Assembly: GCA_964396375.1 (NCBI GenBank)
Contig: CAYNEY010000028.1
Span: 1-64,000, forward strand
Direction of reading: 5' to 3'
Length of the DNA stretch: 64,000 bases
DNA from: FEN-1139 sp964396375
GTDB lineage: Bacteria > Myxococcota_A > Polyangia > Polyangiales > Polyangiaceae
In this document: one piece after another, positions 35,647-44,998 of the stretch
Numbering within the stretch: the first letter of the stretch is position 1
Layout of the letters: the number at the start of each line of letters is the position of its first letter
Translations under genes and position numbers: made by a program
The notes under the pieces: model-generated
Told to the model about the DNA's origin: nothing
The model's database searches: none
What the model saw: only the letters and a program-made list of their open reading frames with translations

Positions 35647-35725
35647 CGTGCCTCGCCGTCCTTTCTGAGCCGGGGCTCCTCTTCGTAGAGGACGCTAGCG
35701 GCACCGGTACCGTGGATGCAACCCC

Positions 35726-35743
35726 AAAAATCTCCAAAGGGAG
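35726..35743 (-). terminator. Weak intrinsic terminator after the acyltransferase fusion gene
   Basis: On the minus strand CTCC-CTTT-GGAG is followed by ATTTTT, about 50 bp beyond the stop at 35792. The stem is only 4 bp, so it may be leaky and allow read-through into mscS. Confidence 0.35.
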
Positions 35744-35791
35744 GAGTGTTCGGGTGTGCCCGACCTGGATTGGGCGGGCCAATGCTGCCCA

Positions 35792-38428
35792 TCAGCTCGG
35801 ATTGGGGGCCTCAGACAAGCACGAAGCGAGGGCTCGGTAGTCAGTCTTGCCGGTGCCGAGCACCGGGATCTGCTCCACCACGACCACTCTTCGTAGATTG
35901 TGGAGCGGCGAGAAACCTGCGTCGCGAAGCTTCTGGTTGAGCCAGGGGCGCTCGAGTGGCAGTGTGGAAAAGAGCACCAATTCCGGAGGTTCGGTCGCCG
36001 TGTGCGCGACGGCAAGCACCGGGCCCTGCTCGGGCTCGGTGCTGACCAAGCGTCGGAGGGTTTCCTCGATCGCAGGAAGTGAGATCATCTCCCCTCCGAG
36101 CTTGATGAAACGCTTCATGCGCCCCACAAAAATCAGGTTTCCGTCAGGATCGACGCGGACCAGATCACCAGTCCGATAGTAGGACCGGCCGGCATGAATG
36201 ACGAAGGGATCGTCCGCGGTCTCCCCAAGGTAGCCGGTGAACACCGACGGTCCGCGGACCAACAAGAGACCACGCTCGCCCACCCGCACCTCACGCAGGG
36301 TCTCTGGATCGACGATGACCCACTCTAGATTTGGCAGGACATGGCCGATACTGCCGCGCACCTCGTGACCAGGCCGATTCAGACTCACCACCGGGGAGCA
36401 CTCCGTGATCCCGTAACCCTCGATGATCCTCGCGCCTGGGCATTTTTCCGACAAGGCTGAGAAGACGTGCTCGGGACATTGTTCGGCGCCTGTGACGCAC
36501 AACCGCAGGCTCTGGAGCTGACCGTGTCGCGCGGCCCCCGCGATGCCACCGAGAAACGTAGGCGTGCCCACGAGCAAGGTCGGGCGGTACCGCTCGATCA
36601 GCAGGGCCAGCTTCCCGGATTCGGTGGGATTGTTGTGGAAGACCACGCGAAGGCCTGTCAGAAGTGGGAGGATCAGATCGACCGTGATCCCGAAGGAGTG
36701 AAACGGGGGGAGTATCGACAAAAGGGTGTCGTTCTGCGTGAGGGTGACCTCGGTCAGCACGGCGCGTAGATTGGTGAGGATGTTGGCGTGCGTGAGCGGC
36801 ACGGCCTTGGGGATGTTCTCAGAGCCACTGGTGAAGAGGACGACCGCGGTAGGGTCGATGCTCCTCTTTCCGAGACTTCGAGGAAGGAGGCGTGTGCGGA
36901 GCAGACCGACCAGCTTGTCTCGCAGCCGGAGTTGGCCCCGAAAGTGCTCGAGAAGGAGGAGCTTGTCGGTGAGCGGTGACCTCGACCCGAAGCCTTCCTC
37001 GGAGAGGCGCTGCATCAAGCGCTCCGCGGATACGACGCACTCGATGGAGAGCAGACGGAGCGCATGCTCGACACCCCGGGGACCGGTCGTGAAGTTCAAC
37101 ATGACTGGCACGCGTCCGGCCAACATCACCGCAAAGGTGACCATGGTTGCAGCCACCGAGGCCGGCAGCATCACACCGATGTAGCGTCCCGGCACGGTTT
37201 CTAGCCGTCGGGCGAGCAGTGTCGCGCCGAGTAGCAGCTGCCGGTACGAGACCACTTTGCTTGTCTCATCCGCGCAGGCGGGTGATGAAGGTCGTCGGAG
37301 TGCGCTTTCGAGGAAGCCATGCAGGATGGTGCTGGTCTCGGGTAAGGTGAGGCGCACCCGAGAACGCTCTTCGAACCAGGCGTCGGGCACCGAGGCGACC
37401 TCGATCCTGTGGTGCCGCGAGCCCACGCCGCTCGCGGCCAACAGCACGTCCGCCACGGTGAAGAGCGCGTCCCCGTCGGCTTGGGCGAACCCAAACTCAC
37501 GCTCGACCCACGACGCGAGTTCGAGGCGAGCCAGACTGTCGAGGCCCAGATCCATCCCGAGGCGCAACCCATCCTCGAGCTTGTCTTGGCCGGTCAGCGT
37601 CGTCAGGTGCTGGAAGACGAGTTGTCGGGTGGCTGTGGAGACGGCCAGCGTGGCCTCTCCGGGCGCGAGCTGTTCGGGTTCCGGAAGTAGTCGCTCCCCG
37701 CCTCGCTCGAAGAGCGAATACGGAATGTAAGTGGGGCGTTCAGGGTCCCGGTTGAAGAACTCCTCGAGGGTGCGGTTCAGCTGGGTACGCTGTTCCGGTG
37801 GGGGGAGGTCCGTTGGTTCGACGAACTCGAGGGTTACCCGGCGGCGCGGTGCGAAAAACACGAAGCTTGTCAGCAATCCAAGCGCCCCACGGAGCACGCT
37901 CCGACGGAGGTCCGGGGCGCGTCCGGAGGCGCGAGAGAAACTGCTTCCCCAGAGCCCGCGGGTGCGAACCAAGACCACCCGCGTGGTGGGGCAAGCCGTG
38001 AGGAGGGTGGAAACGGCGCTGTTGCCGCCCAGTTCCTCGATACCGGTCCGGGTGATGTGTCCGGAAGGGTAGAGCAGGATGCTCGTGCCCGATTCGAGAG
38101 AGCGTCCGAGCTCGGCGAGCCGAGCCTGGATCTGTCCGCGCGCACTCCGGTCATGCGCCGCATCCTCGAGAGTCGTGGTGTCGAGCCGCCGCGCCAACCA
38201 CCGCACCAGCGGGCGATCGATTTGGCGGCGATCGGCGACCGGTGAGACCTTGAAGCGACGCAGGATCACGGAGAGCACGATGATCGGGTCGATGAGGGCT
38301 GGGTGATTCGGCAGAAAGAGCAGCGGCCGGCCGTCTTCGGCGGTGAGTTCCGAGAACCCTCGGACGCGCACCGAGTACCGCAGAAAGAGCAGCGACCGCA
38401 CCAACCAGAGCAGCGTGCGGTTCAGCAT
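35792..38428 (-). CDS. Acyltransferase-ACP-acyl-activating enzyme fusion (Aas-like)
   Basis: This 878-aa fusion has three parts. An LPLAT/PlsC domain (about 1-235) carries HX4D motif NHPALID and the downstream YPSGH block. An acyl-carrier domain (about 285-345) has phosphopantetheine site DLGLDSLARLELAS. An AMP-binding adenylation domain (about 370-875) has VVLFTSGSENIPKAVPLTHA, GYGITECSPVVS, YRTGDLVR and catalytic-Lys-type GTGKTDY. E. coli Aas has acyltransferase plus acyl-ACP synthetase but no built-in ACP, so this version could activate, hold and transfer an acyl chain on one polypeptide. ATG 38428 is preferred. It probably acts in phospholipid repair or remodelling at the inner membrane. 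Confidence 0.88.
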   Translation of the reverse strand: MLNRTLLWLVRSLLFLRYSVRVRGFSELTAEDGRPLLFLPNHPALIDPIIVLSVILRRFKVSPVADRRQIDRPLVRWLARRLDTTTLEDAAHDRSARGQIQARLAELGRSLESGTSILLYPSGHITRTGIEELGGNSAVSTLLTACPTTRVVLVRTRGLWGSSFSRASGRAPDLRRSVLRGALGLLTSFVFFAPRRRVTLEFVEPTDLPPPEQRTQLNRTLEEFFNRDPERPTYIPYSLFERGGERLLPEPEQLAPGEATLAVSTATRQLVFQHLTTLTGQDKLEDGLRLGMDLGLDSLARLELASWVEREFGFAQADGDALFTVADVLLAASGVGSRHHRIEVASVPDAWFEERSRVRLTLPETSTILHGFLESALRRPSSPACADETSKVVSYRQLLLGATLLARRLETVPGRYIGVMLPASVAATMVTFAVMLAGRVPVMLNFTTGPRGVEHALRLLSIECVVSAERLMQRLSEEGFGSRSPLTDKLLLLEHFRGQLRLRDKLVGLLRTRLLPRSLGKRSIDPTAVVLFTSGSENIPKAVPLTHANILTNLRAVLTEVTLTQNDTLLSILPPFHSFGITVDLILPLLTGLRVVFHNNPTESGKLALLIERYRPTLLVGTPTFLGGIAGAARHGQLQSLRLCVTGAEQCPEHVFSALSEKCPGARIIEGYGITECSPVVSLNRPGHEVRGSIGHVLPNLEWVIVDPETLREVRVGERGLLLVRGPSVFTGYLGETADDPFVIHAGRSYYRTGDLVRVDPDGNLIFVGRMKRFIKLGGEMISLPAIEETLRRLVSTEPEQGPVLAVAHTATEPPELVLFSTLPLERPWLNQKLRDAGFSPLHNLRRVVVVEQIPVLGTGKTDYRALASCLSEAPNPS

Positions 38429-38773
38429 GTTGGATTTTCCTCGGCATGACGGGCAGGGACGAAAGCGCACCGGTTGTGGTCAAGCTGGCACCACCGTGGA
38501 TCTGCCCCGTCGGGGGCATCCCCACCGGTGGTGGCCATTTCCGGTGTGGAGCCGCCGCGACGGACGCTCTCACCAAAGCATTCCAATGACAACGGCCCCC
38601 GAGTGGTGGGGTACCAGGTGCCGATCTCCGGCAACGAGCTCCGATGTCCCACATGGTGTGAACCGTGGCGGGAACACTCTGTCCCTATCGACTCATGCGA
38701 AAATCCAAGGTCGAACCCCGGCGGAGTGCGAAGGCTCATGGTACGCTCGACGGACAGCTTACGGAGTCACACC

Positions 38774-41700
38774 ATGATTAGCCAGCACAGCCTTCTTCAT
38801 CCCTCGGCCGGCCTTCTGACTGCGTTCGTATTGATCGCTGCATGCTCAGGTACGGGAGGTGGCGGGGGGTCTGCGCTGGGGACGGACACGGAGGGTGGCG
38901 GTACGAACTCGGACGCAGCCGGGGGAACCACCGGCTCGGGTGCGAATTCGAACGCTGGCGGCGACATGGTTGTGATTATCGACGGTGGCGAGGCCGGTGA
39001 TCCGTGTCTCGGGGACGACCCTCCCGCCGAGTGCTTCTCGAATCCACCGGCCTGTGGTGATGGTCTCATCAACCTCGAGCCTCCGGAGGCCTGCGACGAC
39101 GGTAACACCAAGCCCGGGGACGGCTGCAACGGCGTCTGCGTCGTCGAGGTGAACTGGCAGTGTGACACGAGCGTCTCCCCAAGTGTCTGCTCGTCCGTTT
39201 ACGTTTGCGGCAATGGTATCAAGGAGCCGGGCGAGGTCTGTGACGACGGCAACACCGCCGGCGGCCTCGAGGGCACGGATGGCTGCAGCTCGGATTGCGC
39301 TGTGCAGAACGCCAGCTACACCTGCCCCACCCCCGGACAACCTTGCGAGGAACTCTATCCCTGTGGGGATGGCCGCGTGAATGGCTCGGATCAGTGCGAC
39401 GAAGGTCCGCCCGCTGAGGACAAAGAGGGAGTGCCGAGTGGTGGCTGCATCGACTGCCAGATCCAACCCGGCTGGAGCTGCAAGATCCCGAATAAGGCCT
39501 GCGTTCCCGCCGAATACTGCGGAGATGGCAAGCTGAGCGTGGCCCTCGGGGAGGCCTGCGACGACGCGAACAACGTGGATGGTGATGGTTGTGCGGCAGA
39601 TTGCCGCTTCATCGAAGGTGGCTGGCTCTGCCCGATGCCCGGGGAGCCCTGCCTCAGCACCAACACCTGTGGAGACGGTAAGATCGGCGGGGATGAACAG
39701 TGTGACGACGGTAGCTACGACTACCCGAACGACGGTTGCGCCAATTGCATCAAAGAAGCTGGCTTCGACTGCCCCTACCCGGGAGCGCCTTGCGTGCCGC
39801 TCTGTGGCGATGGCGTGCTGCTTCTGAATGAGGCTTGCGACGATGGCAACCTGACGGCCGGCGACGGTTGCTCGCCAGAGTGCTCCTGGGAGCCGGGCTT
39901 TGCCTGTGAGGGCAGCCCTGGTGCTTACACGTGCCACCCCACCACCTGTGGAGATGGTGTCGCTGAAGGAGCCGAATCCTGCGATGACGGCAACGCGAAT
40001 CTGGGTGATGGCTGCACCCCACTTTGTCGTCTCGAGCCCACCTGTAGCGGGGGGGCCTGCACCTCCGCTTGTGGTGATGGGCTCATCGTCGGCGAGGAAT
40101 GCGACGACGGCAATGCTGCCAGTGGCGATGGGTGTTCTCCAACCTGTACGACGGAGCCGGGCTATGTCTGTGAGCAAGCACCGCTCGGCGAAACGATGGT
40201 GGTGCCGGTGGTGTACCGGGACTTCAACGCCGGTGGCGACTTCGAACCGGGCAGTGCGACGGGCTCCTTCGATGCCATCGTGGGTCTCGTCTCCAACCAG
40301 TTGGATGCTGAGGGTAAGCCCAGCTACGTGGGTCCTGGCGGGGGAGGTGAGGCAGGGGGCTTCATCACCAGCGCGACCAGCTTTGGTCAATGGTACCGGG
40401 ATGTGGTGGGGGTGAACTCAACTGTGTCCACCACCCTCACACTCTACAACAACGGAGAGGGAGGGTTCGTGAACCGCTGGGGAGCCAACGGCGAGCAGTG
40501 GCTCCAGTACTCTTCGCCCGACCATTGCTGGTGTGGGAGTGTGGGGCAGGAAGACCACGACGCGGACGGTAACCCCATCCCCTGTACGTTCTGTCCCTAC
40601 GACGCTGACCCGACCACGCCTGAGTGTGAGGACCCCCAGGAGACCGAGTGTCAGGGGTCTACAGCCTCGAAGCCCGAGTGCGTCAACTTCACGAGCTGCG
40701 TGGACGTGAACGGTACCTGGCACGGGATCACCTTGCTGGCGGCTCTGGATGGAAACCCGGTATTTTTCCCCATGGATGGCCAGGGGATCTCACCGACCGG
40801 TGAGTACGGAGTCGCGAAGATCCCCCCGGCGTACCTGGGTAATTGGGAAAATGAGACCGGGGAGCCGCTCCACAATTTCCACTTCACGAGCGAGGTGCGC
40901 TTCTACTTCACGTTCAATGGTGGGGAGGTCCTCGAGTTCACGGGTGATGACGACGTTTGGGTGTTCATCAACAACCGGCTGGCGGTCGATCTTGGCGGGA
41001 TCCACACACCTGTGACTGGCAACATCACCTTGGCCAACACGGGTGGCAACGTGGTGATCACCCCGACTGAGGGAGACACCGCGCCGCTCACCCAGGTGGT
41101 CGATCTTGGGCTTACCGCAGGCCAGGTCTTCGAGATCGTGGTCTTCCAGGCCGAGCGCAAGAAGGAGGCCTCGACCTATAAGCTTACCCTCGGTGGGTTC
41201 AATGCGTTGCCCAGTGACTGCCACCCAATCTGTGGGGATGCGGTGCTGACGCCTGGTGAACAGTGCGACAACGGCACCAACCCTGGCGGCTACAACGAGT
41301 GTAATCCAGACTGTACTCGGGGTGAGTACTGCGGCGATGGTCTGGTGCAGCCTGACTTCGAGCAGTGCGACAACGGGCTCAACAACAGCAGCTATGGCAC
41401 CGTGGGCGTAGACAATGCCTGTGCGCCCAATTGCATGATCCCAGCCCGCTGTGGCGATGGCATCGTGGATTCCGTGTTCGGCGAACAGTGTGACTACGGC
41501 GACGGAACGGATGCTGGCGGTGCCGATGGTGAGGTCAACGACGGTCGATACGGCGGCTGTACCGAGCAGTGCCAGCGGGCCGCCTGGTGCGGGGATGGAG
41601 TGATTCAGCCTGAGGCTGGCGAGGTCTGCGACGACGGCGTGAACGACGGCACCTACAACAACTGCGGATTGAACTGCACGGCTGGACCGCGTTGTGGCGA

Positions 41701-42121
41701 TGGGCTCCTCCAGATCGACTTCAACGAGACCTGCGACGACGGCAACAACTTGCCTGGCGACGGGTGCAGCGCCGTCTGCGGCGACGAAGGGATCTGCGGC
41801 GATGCCTTGGTGATCCCCCCTGAGGAGTGTGACGACGGGATCAACGACGGTGGCTACGGTGAGTGCGCTCCAGCCTGCGTGATCGGTCCGCACTGTGGTG
41901 ATGGTGTCGTCTACGACGGTCTCGACCCGAATGGAGAGCCCTACGAGGTGTGTGACGACGGCATCAACGATGGCTCCTACGGCGGCTGTTCGATCGACTG
42001 TTCGATGGGGCCCTACTGTGGTGACGGCGTGACTCAACCGCAAGAAGAGTGCGACTACCTCGATCCGAGCATCACCGAAGAGTGCAGTGAGCAGTGCAAG
42101 ATCAAGATCTACGTGCCCTAG
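38774..42121 (+). CDS. Second Cys-rich repeat lipoprotein with fibro-slime domain
   Basis: This 1115-aa lipoprotein is a paralogue of the one at 29897-33748. It has lipobox LIAACSG (Cys24), a Gly/Ser/Thr linker and about 8 Cys-rich CDDGN-type repeats. The central fibro-slime domain spans about 475-815 (VVPVVYRDFNAGGDFEPGS, NFHFTSEVRFYFTF, FTGDDDVWVFINNRLAVDLG). About 8 terminal repeats follow. The domain contains an extra Cys-rich insert (CWCGSVGQEDHDADGNPIPC) not present in the first copy. ATG 38774 has GGAG seven bases upstream. It lies immediately before the GH5 cellulase gene, which supports a role in attachment to polysaccharide; this is inference. Confidence 0.85.
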   Translation: MISQHSLLHPSAGLLTAFVLIAACSGTGGGGGSALGTDTEGGGTNSDAAGGTTGSGANSNAGGDMVVIIDGGEAGDPCLGDDPPAECFSNPPACGDGLINLEPPEACDDGNTKPGDGCNGVCVVEVNWQCDTSVSPSVCSSVYVCGNGIKEPGEVCDDGNTAGGLEGTDGCSSDCAVQNASYTCPTPGQPCEELYPCGDGRVNGSDQCDEGPPAEDKEGVPSGGCIDCQIQPGWSCKIPNKACVPAEYCGDGKLSVALGEACDDANNVDGDGCAADCRFIEGGWLCPMPGEPCLSTNTCGDGKIGGDEQCDDGSYDYPNDGCANCIKEAGFDCPYPGAPCVPLCGDGVLLLNEACDDGNLTAGDGCSPECSWEPGFACEGSPGAYTCHPTTCGDGVAEGAESCDDGNANLGDGCTPLCRLEPTCSGGACTSACGDGLIVGEECDDGNAASGDGCSPTCTTEPGYVCEQAPLGETMVVPVVYRDFNAGGDFEPGSATGSFDAIVGLVSNQLDAEGKPSYVGPGGGGEAGGFITSATSFGQWYRDVVGVNSTVSTTLTLYNNGEGGFVNRWGANGEQWLQYSSPDHCWCGSVGQEDHDADGNPIPCTFCPYDADPTTPECEDPQETECQGSTASKPECVNFTSCVDVNGTWHGITLLAALDGNPVFFPMDGQGISPTGEYGVAKIPPAYLGNWENETGEPLHNFHFTSEVRFYFTFNGGEVLEFTGDDDVWVFINNRLAVDLGGIHTPVTGNITLANTGGNVVITPTEGDTAPLTQVVDLGLTAGQVFEIVVFQAERKKEASTYKLTLGGFNALPSDCHPICGDAVLTPGEQCDNGTNPGGYNECNPDCTRGEYCGDGLVQPDFEQCDNGLNNSSYGTVGVDNACAPNCMIPARCGDGIVDSVFGEQCDYGDGTDAGGADGEVNDGRYGGCTEQCQRAAWCGDGVIQPEAGEVCDDGVNDGTYNNCGLNCTAGPRCGDGLLQIDFNETCDDGNNLPGDGCSAVCGDEGICGDALVIPPEECDDGINDGGYGECAPACVIGPHCGDGVVYDGLDPNGEPYEVCDDGINDGSYGGCSIDCSMGPYCGDGVTQPQEECDYLDPSITEECSEQCKIKIYVP

Positions 42122-42141
42122 TGGCGTCGGGGTCGAGGGAG

Positions 42142-42173
42142 GCACGGCTCGGGGTGCCGCCCCCCGGCCGTGC
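42142..42173 (+). terminator. GC-rich hairpin after the second fibro-slime gene
   Basis: GCACGGC (42142-42148) pairs with GCCGTGC (42167-42173), and the loop can form an inner GGGG/CCCC stem. It starts 20 bp past the stop, with no T-tract. Confidence 0.38.
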
Positions 42174-42337
42174 TGCGCCGGGCGGTTTCCTGCACGAGTG
42201 GGCGAGATCTCGGATAATTGCGTACCAACGGGTGGAAGTCTTGGGGTCGGAAGCGTTTCCGTCTCTGAGCTGGGTGCCCGCCTTCACAGAAACTTGAACG
42301 CTCGCCGAGTGCTCCGGCAACCCATCGGCAGATCTCT

Positions 42338-44214
42338 ATGCTCTTCTCCCTCCAACGCACACTTGGTCTCTCCGTCGGCCCTTTGTTTCTTACCTTCATG
42401 ACCACTCTCAGCTCTCCCTCCCAAGCCCAGAGCACGATGCGGGGATTGACCGTGCCCCAGGTGGTCTGCGATATGAAGGTGGGGTGGAATCTTGGCAACA
42501 CCTTGGATGCCACCACCGGCGGTGAGACTGGGTGGGGCAACCCCCTGACCACGCAGGAGATGATGGATGCTGTCCGGGCGATGGGCTTTGGCACGGTCCG
42601 GATCCCAGTAACCTGGGACGGGCACATGGGGCGTGCGCCGGATTACGCCGTCGACGAGGCCTGGTTGGATCGGGTGGAAGAGATCGCGAACTACGTGCTT
42701 TCGACCGGCATGTACGCGATCGTCAACACTCACCATGACAACTGGGTGGTGCTCACCGAATCCGGCAAGCAGGCAGGGATAGCGCAGGCGGAGCGGCTCT
42801 GGACTCAGATCGCCACGCGCTTTCGCGACTACGGAGACTATCTCATTTTTGAGACCTTCAACGAACCGCGGCAATCCGAGGACGAATGGACTGGAGGGAC
42901 GCCGGAGGCGCGCGCCATCCTGAATGAGTACCACTTGGCGGCGGTGAACGCGATCCGTGGTACCGGCGGCAACAACGCCGAGCGCTTCATCATGTGTGGG
43001 ACCCACGCTGCCACCCCCTCGGACGATGCCGTGAACGGGCTGGTTCTGCCGAATGGCGACCAACGTGTGATCGTCTCGATCCACACCTACGATCCGAACG
43101 GGCTCTCACTCAACGGGAGCCCCTCGACCTGGGGGAGCGATTCAGATCGCCAATCGATCATCCGCAACCTCGATCGGCAGATTGGCCTGATGCAGAGCAA
43201 GAACGGCACGGCCATCATCGGGGAGTGGGGCACGGTGAACGCGAACAACCTGAGCTCGCGGGTGGCTCATGCGGAGTTCTACGCTGCCGAGGCCCGGCGC
43301 CGGGGATTTCTTCCGGTGTGGTGGGACAATGGCGGGACGGATGAGGCAGGCTTTGGGATCCTCGATAGGCGAGCGCGCCCAGTAGGCTGGCATTTCCCCG
43401 AGATCGCTGAGGCGTTGATCCGCGGTGCCACCAGCGTCGAGTGTCCGACGCCTGTGCCGGAGGGTGTGGGAGGCGCGACCGGCGAAGGCGGCGCACCGAG
43501 CGAAGGCGGCGCACCGAGCGAAGGTGGTGCCCCTGGCCAAGGCGGCGCACCGAGCGAAGGNNNNNNNNNNNNNNNNNNNNNNNNNNNNNNNNNNNNNNNN
43601 NNNNNNNNNNNNNNNNNNNNNNNNNNNNNNNNNNNNNNNNNNNNNNNNNNNNNNNNNNNNGCGGCGCACCGAGCGAAGGTGGTGCCCCTGGCCAAGGCGG
43701 CGCACCGAGCGAAGGCGGCGCACCGAGCGAAGGCGGCGCACCGAGCGAAGGCGGCGCACCGAGCGAAGGTGGTGCCCCTGGCCAAGGCGGCGCACCAGGC
43801 CAAGGCGGCGCACCAGGCCAAGGCGGCGCACCAGGTCAAGGTGGCGCACAGGGCCAAGGCGGCGCACAGGGCCAAGGCGGAGCATTGGGCAGTGGGGGCA
43901 GTGCGGGCACGACCAGCACTCCGGCCGTCGGAGGCGAAGGTCAGGCTGGCTCGAGCAGTCCAACCCGTGGTGGTACCGGAAACGGCGGAGCTGGTGCTCC
44001 CAGCGTGTCCGGAACCGCCGGGGGATCCGCAGAGCTTTCTCGCGAAGAGAGCGGAGACGAGGGTGGTTGCGGATGTCGAGTGAGCTCGGAGCGTCCGTCG
44101 CGAGGCGCCGTGCCCTCCATTTTGCTCCTCTTGGCTTCGTCGGCGTTGGGGATCGGGCGCCGTACCGGCCGGCGCCGACGCGCCAAGCTCGGCCTGCGTG
44201 CTTCGGTGCGGTAG
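42338..44214 (+). CDS. GH5 cellulase with repeat linker and MYXO-CTERM anchor
   Basis: A signal peptide (about 1-31, ending PSQAQS) precedes a GH5 catalytic domain (about 40-360). KVGWNLGNTLDA is the family opening, acid/base Glu is in FETFNEPR and nucleophile Glu in IIGEWGT. It likely cleaves beta-1,4-glucan internally. A long GGAPSEGGAPGQ linker is interrupted by 100 N; the frame differs on the two sides, so the gap size is nominal. After the gap the protein ends GGCGCR, then a hydrophobic stretch (PSILLLLASSALGI) and RRTGRRRRAK. This is the MYXO-CTERM pattern, which is processed in myxobacteria for surface anchoring. True length is unknown. Confidence 0.9.
43484..43881. repeat. 18-bp coding repeats of the GH5 linker
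   Basis: Two unit types alternate: ggcgcaccgagcgaaggc (G-A-P-S-E-G) and ggtgcccctggccaaggc or ggcgcaccaggccaaggc (G-A-P-G-Q-G). Near-identical units continue on both sides of the N run, so the assembly evidently broke in this array. Confidence 0.92.
43561..43660. other. Assembly gap of exactly 100 N
   Basis: A run of exactly 100 N usually marks a gap of unknown size. Flanking units are identical repeats, and the reading frames on the two sides disagree when 100 bases are assumed. Confidence 0.98.
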
Positions 44215-44224
44215 TCTTCGGCCC

Positions 44225-44998
44225 GTGCCAACTGAGAAGTACCAGCCCGCTCTTCCCGAGCAGCCGTTCCTGCTGGTCTCGGATATCGACCACACCTTGC
44301 TCGGGGATCCGGAAGGCGAAGAAGCCCTGGCTGAGTTCTTCTCGGCTCACCGCCGAAGCTGCGTGCTTGCGCTCGTGACCGGTCGCTCTCGCGCCTCGGT
44401 GATGGCGTTACTCGACGCAGGTCGTCTCCCTGTGCCCGACTTCATCGGCAGCTCGGTCGGCACCGAGCTTTTCGACACCGCAGATCCGCAGAACCGACTC
44501 GGCGAGTTCTACCGGTGTCGCGCCGAGTCAGGCTTCTCGCCCGAGTCCATCTACGATCTCGGCGAAGGCGCGGGGATGCGGCGGCAGCTGTTCGCTGATG
44601 GCCAACCGGAGCATCTGGCTGGGTTCGATTGGGATGGCACTCCGGAGGCGCTTAACGGACTTCGCCAGCGCTTGCCCGAATCGTTGCGTGCACGAGTTTT
44701 CGAGTCTAGCAATCGGTACGTGGACGTGTTGCCGGACGGGATGGGCAAAGGCGAGCTCGCCGTGTTCCTGGGGGAGGCCCTTCGGATCCCCAGAGCGCGG
44801 TCGGTCGTGGCTGGGGACTCCGGCAATGATCGCTCACTTTTCGAAACTGGGCTCTCTGGGATCCTCCCCTCGAACGCTCTGCCCGAACTCGTGGCACATG
44901 TCCAGGCACCACCGCACATCCGAAGCCAGTACCCCGCTGCACGCGGGGTACTGGATGGGCTCTGCCGACTGGGATTTCTGCAGCGGGTCGAGCTCTAG
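44225..44998 (+). CDS. HAD-superfamily phosphatase, sucrose-phosphatase-like
   Basis: This HAD hydrolase of about 257 aa has motif I LLVSDIDHTLLG (nucleophile Asp and general-acid Asp), motif II VTGRS, a Lys in GMGKGEL and motif IV VVAGDSGNDRSLF. The C2-type cap and SDIDHTL opening resemble the sucrose-phosphate phosphatase/Cof branch, so a sugar-phosphate substrate is plausible. GTG 44225 is the chosen start (MPTEKYQPALPEQP), 10 bp after the GH5 stop; GTG 44198 would overlap GH5. The stop overlaps the convergent purC-purE stop by 4 bp through a palindromic CTAG. Confidence 0.8.
   Translation: MPTEKYQPALPEQPFLLVSDIDHTLLGDPEGEEALAEFFSAHRRSCVLALVTGRSRASVMALLDAGRLPVPDFIGSSVGTELFDTADPQNRLGEFYRCRAESGFSPESIYDLGEGAGMRRQLFADGQPEHLAGFDWDGTPEALNGLRQRLPESLRARVFESSNRYVDVLPDGMGKGELAVFLGEALRIPRARSVVAGDSGNDRSLFETGLSGILPSNALPELVAHVQAPPHIRSQYPAARGVLDGLCRLGFLQRVEL

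Noticed and set aside
43484..43881. CRISPR-like array
   Set aside because: The 18-bp units are contiguous, have no unique spacers, keep the reading frame and encode a Gly-rich linker. The same holds for 12-113 and 52555-52650.
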